Below the pieces are notes generated by a model. The model made no database searches. It saw only the letters and a program-made list of their open reading frames with translations, and was not told where the DNA came from. A stretch of 64,000 nt of DNA, taken from assembly GCA_028753945.1 (NCBI GenBank), contig JAPNXP010000001.1:9724501-9788500 (forward strand). The letters run 5' to 3'. Below are positions 11,501-22,494 of the stretch, piece by piece. The DNA comes from Hexactinellida sp. DTS-2022 (lineage: Eukaryota > Porifera > Hexactinellida). The position numbers and the translations under genes were made by a program. Numbering within the stretch: position 1 is the first letter of the stretch; every line of letters starts with the position of its first letter.

Positions 11501-11844
11501 GGGGCACAGTGCAGGATTGGAGCATATACGAGAGTGCGTACACTGAGAAGTACATGGGGACCCCTGCCACCAACCCAGAGGGGTACGAGAGGGGGCGCGG
11601 GGAGCACTACGTGTCCGGGCTGCCAGAGGAGTCGGGGAGACTGCTGTTCCTGCATGGACAGATCGACGAGAATGTACACTTCACTCACGTGGAGAAACTA
11701 ATTTCTTCAATACTAGCGGCTGGCATTCCGTACCAGCTGAACGTGTTCCCCGGGGAGAGACACGGAGTTAGGAACTTCATGTCCAGGCTACATATGATGA
11801 CTTCCGTTATTTGTTTCATAAAAGACGGACTTAAGATATTTTGA
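8559..11844 (+). CDS. DPP9: Dipeptidyl peptidase 8/9-like serine peptidase, six exons
   Basis: Joining exons 8559-8837, 9110-9606, 9655-10386, 10437-10670, 11095-11281 and 11341-11844 gives an 810-residue protein with all junctions GT/AG and in frame. DPP8/9 are cytosolic S9B peptidases that release X-Pro dipeptides; no signal peptide or membrane anchor is seen, which separates it from DPP4/FAP. An N-terminal beta-propeller (WWRP, LLFLERSEFW) is followed by the alpha/beta-hydrolase domain. The triad is Ser674 (GWSYGG), Asp752 (HGQIDENVHF) and His784 (GERHGVR). The region FLVQEDMDRYQGFWW matches the DPP8/9 substrate-N-terminus segment, but has Glu-Asp where I expect Glu-Glu. Three introns are 48, 50 and 59 bp; the 424-bp intron 4 contains a family-A MITE. 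DPP8 versus DPP9 cannot be decided, and a single pre-duplication gene is likely. Confidence 0.93.
10929..11070 (+). mobile_element. TA-type MITE, family A, within a DPP8/9 intron
   Basis: Right end GTACTAACGAGGTTCTACTG is intact, left end degraded. It finishes 24 nt before the exon-5 acceptor, so it makes up about a third of intron 4. Confidence 0.7.
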
Positions 11845-12028
11845 GATATAATTGGTTGTTGCTGGCAGTAATTTGAATCATTTCTTAAATTGAAATATTT
11901 TAGAATTTGTATACTATTGAGTTTGTAACTTGTAGTATATTATTGTATTGTGTTTCTACCGGAAATTAATAGGTCGGCAGTCCATCATTAATCTTCATTC
12001 AACATTTTCGGAAAGTGTATAAACTAAT

Positions 12029-12190
12029 CAGTGAACTCCCGTTATAACGAAGTCGGATGATATAACGAAATACCCGCTTATAACGAAATGGAAAATTTCC
12101 CCCAGAGCACTAAATGTATTTATTATCATCCGCTTATACGAAGGAATTTACAGGTCCAAAGCAGTTGGTTATAAACGAGAGTTGACTGTA
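12029..12190 (+). mobile_element. TA-type MITE, family B
   Basis: Ends CAGTGAACTCCCGTTATAAC and (rc) TACAGTCAACTCTCGTTTAT; interior repeats TATAACGAA. Same family as 17158-17519. Confidence 0.75.
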
Positions 12191-12379
12191 GTTGTTCTCT
12201 GTTACAATTAATAACAGAGGAGTTTATACACTACATGGAGAGGTAGTCTAATAGACTTTCTATAGATTACTTGTCCATATTTGTTAATCCAACATTTTCC
12301 TAACAAATACGTAGTATTTCGTTTGTTAAGACTAGCTTATTGTTAACATGTAGTATAGATTGGCTGGATGGTATTATGA

Positions 12380-12517
12380 CAGGACCGGCGGAAGCAGTTA
12401 TAAAGTGGTCTGGCCATGGCTTGACCGGCCAACTAGTGACGTAAGAGTGGTAAGACTATTGGCCTGGCCACTTTAAAAAGTGGTTAGGCCATGGCCTGAC
12501 CGCTTCCGCCGCCCCTG
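12380..12517 (+). mobile_element. Short hAT-like MITE, 138 bp
   Basis: Ends CAGGACCGGCGGAAGC and (rc) CAGGGGCGGCGGAAGC, with a near 5-bp duplication TATGA/TATGG (12375-12379, 12518-12522). The interior is itself palindromic around GGCCATGGC. Confidence 0.7.
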
Positions 12518-12918
12518 TATGGTTATCCAGCACGCACCATTTATTACTAAAGACGCATTCTATACTATGCTGCGAGAGCTAGAATAGGAAACATTTTTCC
12601 CATAAGCGTGAACATAACCATCATTTTAGGCGTACTTAATTAATCCAGCCACTAAGCGCAATTTGAATATTGATCTAGTGTATACATATGTATGTTTGCA
12701 GTCCGAATACACCAAAATCGACTTGCATTGTAACATGTTTATGCTAATTAGGATATAATATCGATAGCTAATATGATGTTGTTTATTGAATATATTTGCA
12801 TGCAAATGTGAACAAGTTCTATTTATTTACTGATATGAACAACACGTAAATCACAGCAATGTTACTGTAGCACTCATCTAAACAGAAATGATTAACTAAT
12901 AATCTATTTCTTATTATT

Positions 12919-13107
12919 TTATAAGATTGAACAACAGGGGCCTGAACCTTTTTTGAAAGGATTATCTGCGTTTGTAACTCCGTCACGTAGCGCGTCAGCC
13001 TCCCTAGTGGTGAACTGGATAATTTCATGAGCAGAGTCTGATACCTTTGACCTGTCTCGAGAGAGTTCCTTCCTGTACTGTTCTATTTCATCCTGTGTGC
13101 GGTCCAT
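12919..13107 (-). CDS. G-protein gamma subunit, copy on minus strand
   Basis: 62 residues, the usual size for a heterotrimeric G-protein gamma subunit. It carries the N-terminal helix that coils with G-beta (MDRTQDEIEQYRKELSRDRS, then KVSDSAHEIIQ), the conserved NPFK element near the C-terminus and a CaaX end CSIL. The terminal Leu predicts geranylgeranylation, with an extra Cys before it. Starts at the only ATG. The paralogue at 13999-14181 is divergent and begins 892 bp away. Differences cluster in the C-terminal half (TTREADALRDGVTNADN versus TTVGADPLRDGVNNADN) and at the prenylated tail. No intron is visible. I cannot assign it to a vertebrate GNG number. Confidence 0.88.
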   Translation of the reverse strand: MDRTQDEIEQYRKELSRDRSKVSDSAHEIIQFTTREADALRDGVTNADNPFKKGSGPCCSIL

Positions 13108-13998
13108 GCCTTATTATTGCGTTGGGATTAGTAATGGAATATACTTATTTCTAGGGAAAGTTAGATAGAGGCGAACTCTTGATTAAACTTATTCAGCAGT
13201 AAAATAGATTCTTTATTAATTAATTAATCAATTTAATCTTTATTATACTGAACAAATATAAATAGTTCTTATCGGAGCCTATTGAATGGCTGAACTGAAA
13301 TATGAGACAGTTGATACCTGGAATACCTCCACCAGGTTTTGTACCTTATACATAGTGCATGTAACAATAAATTAAATACAATTGAATAGAAATTGATATT
13401 ATATTACTACATTAATACTCTGTGAAAGGAATTTCTAATTAGATTCGCTTGACTTATAAAATAATGGTTTTTATAATTGACTTATCATTCCCTGTGTGAA
13501 ATGTCCATAATCCTCACAAATGTCATTGAGATAGCTGATTAATTCAATTGTTTAGCAGCTTATAATCAACCAGAAATTAACCACCTTGGCATTGAGACAG
13601 AGTAGGTATATCCATTTACATAAAAGTATCAATTAATAACCAATGTAACTAGATAATTCTATCCTTCTCATTCCATTCTGAATTAATTAAGCACTACACA
13701 ATTACATATATATTGTCGTATTAAGAATTAACAACTAATAATTAACTAATTAATACCAATTAGTTCAAGAGATCCAACCAGTGTATTATACAGCCATTCG
13801 TAAATTCGCTCCTAATCCTGGTCTGATCCAATTATCATACGCCTAAACCACCAATTTATGTTACGGTATAGGAGAGGATTCCAAATTTTCGCGTCCTAAT
13901 TTCAGATTTTCCAAAAATCATACTCCAAAAGGAGCGTCTCGCGCTCCTGGATAATTCCTTGGATCCCACTGATATAATTATATGCATTTAGTTATACA
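13108..13998. other. Shared intergenic region of two divergent G-gamma genes
   Basis: AT-rich, no gene seen. It must hold both promoters. A hairpin AGGAGCG-TCT-CGCGCTCCT lies at about 13930, some 60 bp upstream of the plus-strand start. Confidence 0.5.
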
Positions 13999-14181
13999 AT
14001 GGACCGCACACAGGACGAGATAGAGCAGTACAGGAAGGAGCTGTCTCGAGACAGGTCAAAGGTGTCTGACTCCGCTCAGGAGATCATACAATACACCACT
14101 GTGGGAGCTGATCCGCTACGAGACGGAGTCAACAACGCAGATAATCCCTTCAAGCACTCAAAGAGTTGTAGTATTCTCTAA
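13999..14181 (+). CDS. G-protein gamma subunit, copy on plus strand
   Basis: 60-residue paralogue of the minus-strand gene at 12919-13107. The first 26 residues are identical; the C-terminal half has several substitutions and the tail is KHSKSCSIL instead of KKGSGPCCSIL. It keeps the beta-binding helix, NPFK and the CaaX box CSIL (geranylgeranyl expected). Single exon, starting at the first ATG. Its role is to anchor the G-beta/gamma dimer at membranes in receptor signalling. Confidence 0.9.
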   Translation: MDRTQDEIEQYRKELSRDRSKVSDSAQEIIQYTTVGADPLRDGVNNADNPFKHSKSCSIL

Positions 14182-14670
14182 CAGCCTAGTGCTAGATAGA
14201 GAAATACCAAATATCCTATTGTGTGTTAATATATGGAATCATTATGTGTATTATCTTGTTAGCACCTGTGTTGTATTGTTGTGAGCATGGACTGCATCTA
14301 GTCACGTATAATACAGGGATAAATCCAGACTGAGTTCAAGGGGGGTCGTACTATTTTATAGTACGATATATAGTACTAATATACATTTCTAGTAGTAGAT
14401 ATATAGTTCTCAGAGAGTTTTTCTCTAAAAAAATTACTGTTCCAAACATCAGTCGAACTCGTTTAATGGGACAGACACTGTTATTCGTTCAACACTTTAA
14501 CTAAGTGACTTTGCAAGAACATTAGTCAACCATATCCAATTTATTATTATCCATACAGTTACACAAAAATGGTTAAAAGGGTACAATCGATGTTAATTAG
14601 GTTAATTGTGTCCTTGTTAGTACAAGAGTCGCATTATATATTATGAGGAATAGTGTAGAAAATACGTATA

Positions 14671-15414
14671 CAGTAATACCTCGTTTTACGCGGTTTTTTT
14701 TACGCGTTTTCGTTTTACGCGGAACAATTTTACCAAAACTTTTTTTACGCGATCCTCAACTCGTTTTACGCGGTTTACCTATGATTTTCATACAATTAAT
14801 TCTCTTTTTTATGGAGATTTTAGATAATTTTTAATATTTAGTCGAAACAAAGCGATTCTACATTTCCAAAAAAACAAAAAATGATTATTTAGGGATAGTA
14901 GATAGTTAGCGATATGTATTTGTCATATAGTAAGTTCATCCAAATATATTATTGGTCAAATGAATACATATTTGCTTCACTATACACACTAAATATACCC
15001 GGTTGTGGGAGGTACCCGAAGGTGTAGGGTTGCGGTGTGAAGGAAATTTTAATTCCCTTCACAACACAATTCCCTTTCTGTGGGAATTCCCAAATATTCT
15101 CACAAGTTGGTTTCTTTCAGGATTCCCATAGGTTAAAATAATTTCCATTCAAATCCCATATTGGAAATCCCATGGGAATTCCCATGGGATTAACATACAC
15201 ACGTAAACCTTGGCTATCTGAGAGGTCCGGATGTTGGAGGTTTGAGTGTTTAAACACTAGGTATTTAAAATTTTATTCGATGTTGATAATTTTTGGAAAC
15301 GCATCTATTGGTTTAATATGTGTTACTATGAGAATATACCGTTTTTTTTACGCGATTTCGTTTTACGCGGGCTTTTCAAGGAACGCATCTACCGCGTAAA
15401 AAGAGGGATACCTG
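14671..15414 (+). mobile_element. TA-type MITE, family C (TTTTACGCG)
   Basis: 744 bp with ends CAGTAATACCTCGTTTTACG and (rc) CAGGTATCCCTCTTTTTACG, flanked by TA. Interior contains many TTTTACGCG motifs and, at about 15000-15190, an unrelated palindromic stretch built on GGGAATTCCC that may be a further insertion. Confidence 0.75.
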
Positions 15415-15756
15415 TATACTACTACAAGTTTTGCATTAATGCAAATAGTCGGCTAATTGTGTTGTCTCATAAATAGTCTATTATCGGGTAATCCTTGGCC
15501 GGGTCACCTACATAACTGATTACAATTATATTATCATATTAACTCCGCTGTATACTTAAGAATAACAATCCTTACCTCAAGTGTTCCTTGTAATAATTGA
15601 TTAATTACGATTAATGACTGAAAACAAGTCTTTAACCGTAAATTTTGTTTGAATCTATAACAATTTCTCTTATATTGTTGATAAAATACCCTATTGTAGA
15701 TTGAAAAGTTTTCTGCTTGGTTTTGGTATATTTACTAAGTCAGGCTAGAGTAGGTA

Positions 15757-15903
15757 TACAGTAGAACCTCGTTAGTACAAACACAATATTTTGGACCCTT
15801 CAAAGGATTTTAAATACAAATGACACCGGTTAATACGAATTTCGGATAAGGCGAACAAAGTTTGACGATTCCTTGGTGTTTGTAATAACGAGGTTCTACT
15901 GTA
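15757..15903 (+). mobile_element. TA-type MITE, family A, complete copy
   Basis: 147 bp with good ends TACAGTAGAACCTCGTTAG and CGAGGTTCTACTGTA. It ends 48 bp before the start codon of the TMEM223-like gene. Confidence 0.85.
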
Positions 15904-15951
15904 CTGTTAAGTTTGCAGACAGAATACTGCATCAATACCATTTGCAATAGA

Positions 15952-16578
15952 ATGCATATACTCTCTAAGCTGACTAGTCTGCCTAGTATAAACGCACCAA
16001 GAAACATAAATGGCATTAGGAGCCACAGACTCAGCACAAAGGAACGGCTCCTCTATCATAACACAACCAGTCGCTTCCCCGTGAGATTGCTAATGTTTGC
16101 TGGCTTCTCCCAGCTCTGTTTCTGGGTGTACCTCTCGTACATAATTATAAAAGATCTCAGGAAGGAGCGAAGCGCAGTGATGGGTCTGCGGTTTATCCTC
16201 CCCAACAGTCCAGTTAAGGAGGAGACCCCGGAGGCAACTCCCAAACTGAGGATAGCGCTTGCCATAGCATCCGTTGTTATCGGGGTATTCTTTTTCGACG
16301 TAGCCTTGTTCTACTCGACTCGGCAGATAGCTCGCATCTCCCTCCTGGAGGGAGACTCTGTCATTAGAGTGGTCACTAGAAGCGCGTTGGGGAACGTCAA
16401 GGAGATCAAGCGCCCAATCAATAGTGTTAAATCTCTGTATTCCCTGCAGCACTGCCCCGCCCATAGATCCTATATAACTGTAAAGATATCGAATAAATTG
16501 TTTCACTATGCTGTTCATAAGGATGGCCATTTCCCATCCAAACGACTCTTTGATGTATTTCTATACAAACCATTCTGA
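15952..16578 (+). CDS. TMEM223: TMEM223-like mitochondrial membrane protein
   Basis: 208 residues in one exon, near the length of human TMEM223 (about 200). The N-terminus is basic and lacks acidic residues, as in a mitochondrial presequence. Two membrane segments follow: LLMFAGFSQLCFWVYLSYII and, after a hydrophilic loop, IALAIASVVIGVFFFDVALF. The C-terminal region ends with HFPSKRLFDVF, matching my memory of the HFPN..LFD box of TMEM223. That family is linked to cytochrome c oxidase assembly and mitochondrial translation. The start is the ATG at 15952; the frame extends upstream to 15913 only without ATG. A MITE ends 48 bp before the start. The family call rests on topology and the C-terminal box, so it is moderate. 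Confidence 0.6.
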   Translation: MHILSKLTSLPSINAPRNINGIRSHRLSTKERLLYHNTTSRFPVRLLMFAGFSQLCFWVYLSYIIIKDLRKERSAVMGLRFILPNSPVKEETPEATPKLRIALAIASVVIGVFFFDVALFYSTRQIARISLLEGDSVIRVVTRSALGNVKEIKRPINSVKSLYSLQHCPAHRSYITVKISNKLFHYAVHKDGHFPSKRLFDVFLYKPF

Positions 16579-17157
16579 TCACTGTTTAGTTATAGAATAA
16601 TCATATTTAATTAACAAAACATTTTACGAAAGAATTATATAATGTGCAATGGGATAGATGTCGGTCTTGCTTTGCATGTGTCACTTATCTAGTCCCAGGA
16701 TCCTGGGCACCAAACTTCCCTGACTTATAATTATGGCTTACCATCATCTGAAAAGTATTAACATTTAAGTGCTAGTGATTCCTTATCATGTATGTCTAAA
16801 TTAATTCCTTAGAAGTATCAAACAAATTACAACATTTGTTTTAGAATAGCTGTTAAAAGCTGTTTATTAACAGCTATTCTAAAATATATGTCGTTAAATA
16901 ATAGCTCAATTTTAAATAGTAATTACTAATTAAGGATTCTCTCAAGTAGTATATAATTATAGTCCAAAAATTTATTTGTTATTAGCTGTGTACTATAATA
17001 AATTAGGTGTAAAAGAGACGAATACATTTTCTTGAACTATCTCTCTAACTGTCAAATTAATATTGGCTGCTAACAACTAATTTGATGTTAACAGCAGTGG
17101 CTGTTTCCAGCCTTGATAGCTAAAGAGCTAAAGTGTGATTTGCAATATACTGTATTA
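16579..17157. other. Intergenic, no gene seen
   Basis: AT-rich; the only structure noted is a perfect 18-bp stem at 16839-16884. Confidence 0.5.
16839..16884. repeat. Perfect 18-bp inverted repeat
   Basis: TTTTAGAATAGCTGTTAA (16839-16856) and its exact complement (16867-16884) around a 10-nt loop, 260 bp past the TMEM223-like stop. Function unknown. Confidence 0.8.
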
Positions 17158-17519
17158 TTACAATCAACTCCCGTTATAACGAAGTGCTCGGGACCGTGGT
17201 TTCATTTCGTTATAACCGTCCGGAGTTCGATCTTAAAAAGTTAATTACAGGTAGAATTCGTTGGAATCGGAGTTTCATATAAACTGATTTCGTTATAACC
17301 GGAGTTAGTTATAAGCAGAATTCGTTATAACCGGAGTAAAATCAATGGGCTATATGGGATTTAAATGACTTCGTATAAGCGGAATTTCGTTATATCCATT
17401 TCGTTGTAACCGAAGTTTAATAATGCAATAAGTCAGAAGGATTTCCGGACCATTGAATGACTTCGTTATAAGCAGGTACTTCGTTATATCCGACTTGGTT
17501 ATAACGAGAGTTGACTGTA
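17158..17519 (+). mobile_element. TA-type MITE, family B, abutting the STAMBP start
   Basis: 362 bp, ends CAATCAACTCCCGTTATAAC and (rc) TACAGTCAACTCTCGTTATA. The right end lies 12 bp before the STAMBP ATG, so the 5' leader of that gene must begin inside the element, unless it is trans-spliced. Confidence 0.85.
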
Positions 17520-17531
17520 AATAGAAACCGT

Positions 17532-19426
17532 ATGGATACTGCCAGTGTTGCAACTCCCGAGTCCGCCTACAAGGCTTGGTCTGAGTTTGTCCCGTCTGCG
17601 CACGTGCGTGAGCTGAGCAAGAGCGGCGCTAACGTAGCCATTGACTGCAACCTGACTCCTGCTCGCTACATCCGGGCCATGAACCAGATGGAGAAGACCA
17701 GCCACTTCTATCTGAAGGAAGGGAAGCAGGAGGAGGCCTATGTCCTGCTAAATAAACTGGTGACGATATTCGTGGAGAAGCTCCCCACCCACCCAGCCTA
17801 CAAGACTCTGGACAGCAAGTCCCGCGCTGAGGGAAACAGGATTGTTAAGCGAGCGTTCCCTATCGCAGAGGATCTGAAGACCAAATTAACGCACAAGTAT
17901 CTCCACCTGAAGGAGAGCTCTCTGAAGGAACTCGAGCAAGTGTGTGAATCTACCGCAGACCCTCCTCTACACGAGTCTGTAGCGGAGCAGGTGGTCACAG
18001 CTGAGCACGCTCCTGAGCTGAGTATGTCGCCAGCTGAGACACCTGGGCACATAGCCAGTGAGGAGGTGCGTATAGTAGCGAGTAATCTATTCTGTACTTA
18101 TATAGTAGTGTTTGTTATACTGTGTTATTTAGAGCATACAGCGGGACGAACTCTCTGATTCAGCTCTGATAGCACAACAACCAGCATCTGACCCTCCAAT
18201 TACCCCTGTCCCCCTTCCTGTCCCTGCTGTCTCTGCTGTATCTGCTGTCTCCGCTGTCCCTACGCCCTCCCCCTCGAGAGGGTCAGTCAAGAAGCTGGTG
18301 CACTCCTACTCCCAGCTGCTCACCGAGGCTGAGGGCGTTAACGCCTACATCAGACAGCCCCTCCCTCCCGCTTCTGACTCGCCGCAGAAGAATGACCACA
18401 GGAGCTCACAGATGCGAACCTTCGCAGTCGGTCCCCTGTCCAGTGCCGCCACTTGGGGGGCCGGGCCGCTGATTAACCCGCTCTACTCGCTGCCCTCTCA
18501 CCTCACAGCAAACGGAGTGGGCAGCCCTACAAGCAACCTCCTCACTTCTTCCATTAACTCCGGCCTGGCGGGGCTCAGGAGTGTTGTAGTCCCGCAGGAG
18601 ACCAGGCAGAAGTAAGTGAGCTATTCGCTGCTTGGTTACCTGAGTTATGCAGCTGTTGATAGGTTCGAATCAGTTTCCCGCTCGAACAGCGTCTCCAAGA
18701 TAGAGACCTGCGGCATCCTGTGCGGGGTCCTGAGGGACGGAGAGAGAGGGGAGACTCTCCAGGTCACACATCTGGTGCTGCCGAAGCAACGGGGAGGCCC
18801 CGACTCCTGTGACACTCTAGACGAACAGGAATTGTTCGAATTTCAGGTTAGTTTCTGTTAGTTTATCTCTACTTTTACTACTCATCTTAGAAGTTAGAAT
18901 ACTACTCATCCATCAATTATTATTTAACATTTCTGACTCTTGTTTGAACAGCGACATTATAAACTCAAATATTATTATACTATTTGCACAATCCTAAGTT
19001 AGAACGGAACTAACACTATACACCCTGTTATTCCCTCCCTGCACTTATAATAACTATTCATATTTAAACGCTATGAAACGGAGTTCTGCTTAACTGTTAC
19101 ACACAGCGTCTGATTAGGATACAAACGACTTGATAACGATTGGCTGGATACACACCCACCCCACGCAGACGGCCTTCCTCTCCAGTGTGGACCAGCACAC
19201 GCAGGCCTGCTACCAGATCCTGCTGGACGAGGCAGTGGCCCTCGTGCTGTCTCCCAAGTACGACGAGCTGGGCGTGTTCTCGCTCACACCGAATGGTCTG
19301 TTCTACGTGAACAGCTGTAGGAAATCCGGGTTCCATCCGCACCCTAGGGTCCCTCCTCTCTTCGACACCTGCTCACACGTACACTTCTCGTCTAGCGTGC
19401 CAATTCAAATAACAGATCTCAGATAG
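17532..19426 (+). CDS. STAMBP: AMSH/STAMBP K63-specific deubiquitinase, four exons
   Basis: Exons 17532-18065, 18133-18611, 18663-18846 and 19118-19426 join in frame with GT/AG borders to a 501-residue protein. AMSH is a zinc metalloprotease acting with ESCRT-0 at endosomes, trimming K63-linked ubiquitin from sorted receptors. The N-terminal USP8-dimer/MIT-like helical region ([34 protein letters not shown]) is followed by a low-complexity linker with a [13 protein letters not shown] run. The C-terminal MPN+ domain is complete: Glu352 ([11 protein letters not shown]) and the JAMM residues His411, His413, Ser421 and Asp424 in [24 protein letters not shown] supplies the AMSH-type zinc-finger segment. 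The linker makes it longer than human STAMBP (424). Two introns are 67 and 51 bp. CYLD follows 353 bp downstream. Confidence 0.93.
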
Positions 19427-19733
19427 TGCTCTTCTACAGATTTATATTTAAATAGGATATATATATACTATATTGCTTCTATGTTGGGTATAATTTATCA
19501 TTTATTTTGTAGTGCTGTTATTTTCACTGATACTTTTGCTAAATAATATTCAAATTGTATTATTGTCTGCTGTGCTTGGGAGGAGTAGTAATTCGTGGAG
19601 ATTAATTATTTATAGAAATGTAGATATTTAATTGTTTGCTTATAAATACGTATAATTTATATATACACGAAGGTGTAATGTAAACTAATTTCCCTCGGAA
19701 TGAGACATGTAGGCAGGGTTCCTATTTATCCAT

Positions 19734-19748
19734 GTTCGTACTAACGAG
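19734..19748 (+). mobile_element. Family-A MITE terminal-repeat remnant upstream of CYLD
   Basis: GTTCGTACTAACGAG matches the family-A end and lies 31 bp before the CYLD start. A pyrimidine-rich TTCTCTCTAG follows it at 19755-19764, which could be a splice (or trans-splice) acceptor. Confidence 0.5.
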
Positions 19749-19779
19749 TGTCCGTTCTCTCTAGATATACTATTAGCTG

Positions 19780-22494
19780 ATGAATACCGAATTATTTTCC
19801 TTCCTATCAGAGGGTGGTTTGGATGATCCTCACTTTTATATTCTCATTGAAAATGCGCACTTAGCTCATCTTGCAGAAGTTGAGTGGAAAAATATACTAG
19901 GAGAGTCTGAGTCTTATATGACCCAGTTCAAATCTTGGTGGAGTAATTCAGCAATTGACTTCAAGGGGGATTTTCTTAAAGGCGAAATAATAGCTACATC
20001 AAAGTCCTTAGAACCAAATAATAATGCCTGTATCTTGATTGACTCCTTCATAGAGAAAAAGAGAAATGGATTTCCTTGTATACAAGTTAGAATTTCTGAG
20101 TTAAAACTGAAGCAAATAAATTGTAAGCAAGAATTAGCAGCTCTTCTAACAATTTCTGATTTGGGTGAACGTTTTGTGTTATACAACGATAACTTTCATA
20201 TACTGCAACAATTTATTTATTTAAATTCTGACTACAAAGTAAGAATCTGTGACGTGGCAGCAAAACTGGAATATGTGGGGAAAATAACGAAAGCGCGATT
20301 TATTGACTTTCAATTATATTATTTTCTACAGCCTAATACTTGTGAATTAGCTGATGAAATCCAATTTGGAATTACTTCATTTAGGGAATTAATAATGGAT
20401 AAACCTGCTGCTAATAACAATTTCGTAGAGAATTCTCAAAAAGAAATTTACGATAAATTTTCTTCGGCCAATCAACATAAACAATTATCACCTAAAGGTG
20501 CAAGTCCAAATTCTCACAACAATCCTGTTGCTCCCCAAGCCTACCAACACAACCAGGGCCCCACGTTCGCAACTGCAAATCCAACTTTTCAGCCCCAAAC
20601 CTTGCCTGCCCATTCCCATATCAATCCCATTCAGTATCCTCAACTATCTTCAAAGTGGACCCAAGTAAGCACAGCCCCCTATACCCCTCCTCCTCAGAGC
20701 ACGGAGGTGGGGGTGGATGCAGTCCCTCTGAATGAGCTCCCTCCGGACCCCCTGCCTTCGTACGGCCTCGCAGAGGGCTGCTCAGTAAAGGTAAGCAGTT
20801 ATATTATTGATAGCTTATAAACATATGTTGTTATTCTCTTGTGATTGTTCGCAGGTAAAACTAAAGGAGAAGTTCCACTTTGGGAGAGTGGTCTGGGTGG
20901 GAACATTCAAAACCATCCCTGGCGCGTACTGGACACTGATAGAGACCACGGAGCCTCGTGACGAACCAAACTTGGATGAATCGAACGGAATTAAGTATAA
21001 AACGAAAATAGGAAATGTTAAACCAGGTCATGGGTTGTTTGTACCTGCTAAGTCCTGTATTATTTTGCCACCAGACGAGATCCGATGTGACCAGCTGCCC
21101 CAGTCCGCGCTAACGGGAGTGCCTAACAGGTTTGACAAGGCACAAGCCTATGTTATTGACAACGGGTTCGTGCCTCCTATTAAGGACGTGAAAGATATTA
21201 TTGGGATTAAGAAGGGAATCCAAGGACTGGACAACTCCTGCTATATGGACGCGTCTCTATTTGGTATGTTCTGCTTCAATGAGCGACTTGATGATATATT
21301 TCTCAAAAAATCAGATGAGGGTAGAGTTACCAATCCCAGGTGAGCATACCTTTATAATATGTCCCACATATAAGCAACCCAAATTATATAAAAATAAATT
21401 TAACGAGCACAACAACAACACTCTTTTAGTTTACTTTTAATTTTTCACTAATTTGTGAACAGAAACTTAGGTCGTATGATACACGTCCCTAAGTATCTAC
21501 TATCCTGTGTATATTGACCTGTTAATACTGTAGCACCGAGAGATACCTGGTGGTGCAGAAGATCCTCAAGGAGCGCATCGTGTACCCGCTCCGGAGGGAG
21601 GGCTTCGTGCGCGCAGACCAGATCCTGCTGCTGAGATACAAGCTGGACGAAGCGGGCGTAGTGGACGGGCTGCTGGGCAAGGAGAAGGACCCGGAGGAGT
21701 TCCTGACCTGTCTGCTGCAGCACGTGCTAAGTGTGCAGCCCTACCTAAAGATCCGGGGCGCCAGGAACGAGGATGGGTTCTTCTTCCAGATATTCACACA
21801 CAGACGGCCCTACATAAACCTGCCCACAGTGCAGCTGCTGCTGGAACACGCGTTTCGCGAGGACAAACTTATGCTGGCGGAGGTTCCGCAGTTCTTCCTG
21901 ATACAAATGCCGCGGGACGGAAAGCACTTCCGGCTGTACCCGCACATCGTCCCCAGCCTCACGCTGGACATCTCCAGCATAACCCAGTCAATCTACGCAC
22001 CCAAGTGCGTGCTCTGCGCCCGCCCGGCGCTCTACAGGTGCGAGTCCTGCGAGCAGGAGGAGCTCTACGACTACCGGAAGGCATACATTTACTACTGCCA
22101 GGATTGCGTAGACGCGCACGCCTCGCAAACCAAGCACGCGCCGGCTAAGCTGGAGTGCGAGACCAAGCAGCTGGGCCCGCCCTCCCAGCTGACCCTGTTC
22201 GCAGTGCTCACAATAGAGATCGGGCACTACGTGTGCTTCGCAAAGTGCGGGAAGAACCCCAGGGACTGGGTTATGTTCGACAGCATGCACGACCGGATCG
22301 AGGACGGAGACAGCAGCCGGAATATCCCAAGAGTTATCCCGGTCCCGGACCTAGAGGATTGGCTTTCAGACCCAAACAAACTCTGCAAAGTCTCCGATGT
22401 CGACGCCAGGAAGACTGTGCCGGAGTACGTGAGACGCCTGACCCGAGACGTGTACATCTGCATGTACTACTCGGAGGCTAGCGAGATGTTTTAA
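19780..22494 (+). CDS. CYLD: CYLD deubiquitinase, three exons
   Basis: Exons 19780-20790, 20855-21339 and 21534-22494 join in frame to 818 residues (human CYLD 956). CYLD removes K63- and M1-linked ubiquitin and restrains NF-kB/JNK signalling. Exon 1 encodes a poorly conserved N-terminal region and a Gln/Pro/Asn-rich linker. Exon 2 holds a CAP-Gly domain (FHFGRVVWVGTF...GHGLFVPAKSC) and the Cys box with Cys466 (GIQGLDNSCYMD). Exon 3 completes the CYLD-type USP fold: KDPEEFL, an inserted zinc-binding B-box-like module (CVLC, CESC, CQDC with His) and His730 (GHYVCF) with Asp748 (FDSM). Only one CAP-Gly domain is evident, where vertebrates have three. The 5' 860 bp of exon 1 are AT-rich, unlike the GC-rich exon 3. 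A family-A terminal-repeat remnant lies at 19734-19748. Confidence 0.95.

Larger units (their letters stand above)
11845..12918. other. Intergenic region with two MITEs
   Basis: Between the DPP8/9 stop and the minus-strand G-gamma gene I see only a TA-type MITE (12029-12190) and a short hAT-like MITE (12380-12517); the rest is AT-rich with no gene. Confidence 0.6.

Noticed and set aside
18655-18680. tRNA B-box-like GGTTCGAATC
   Set aside because: It lies in an intact STAMBP exon; no cloverleaf around it. No tRNA or rRNA gene was found in the window.
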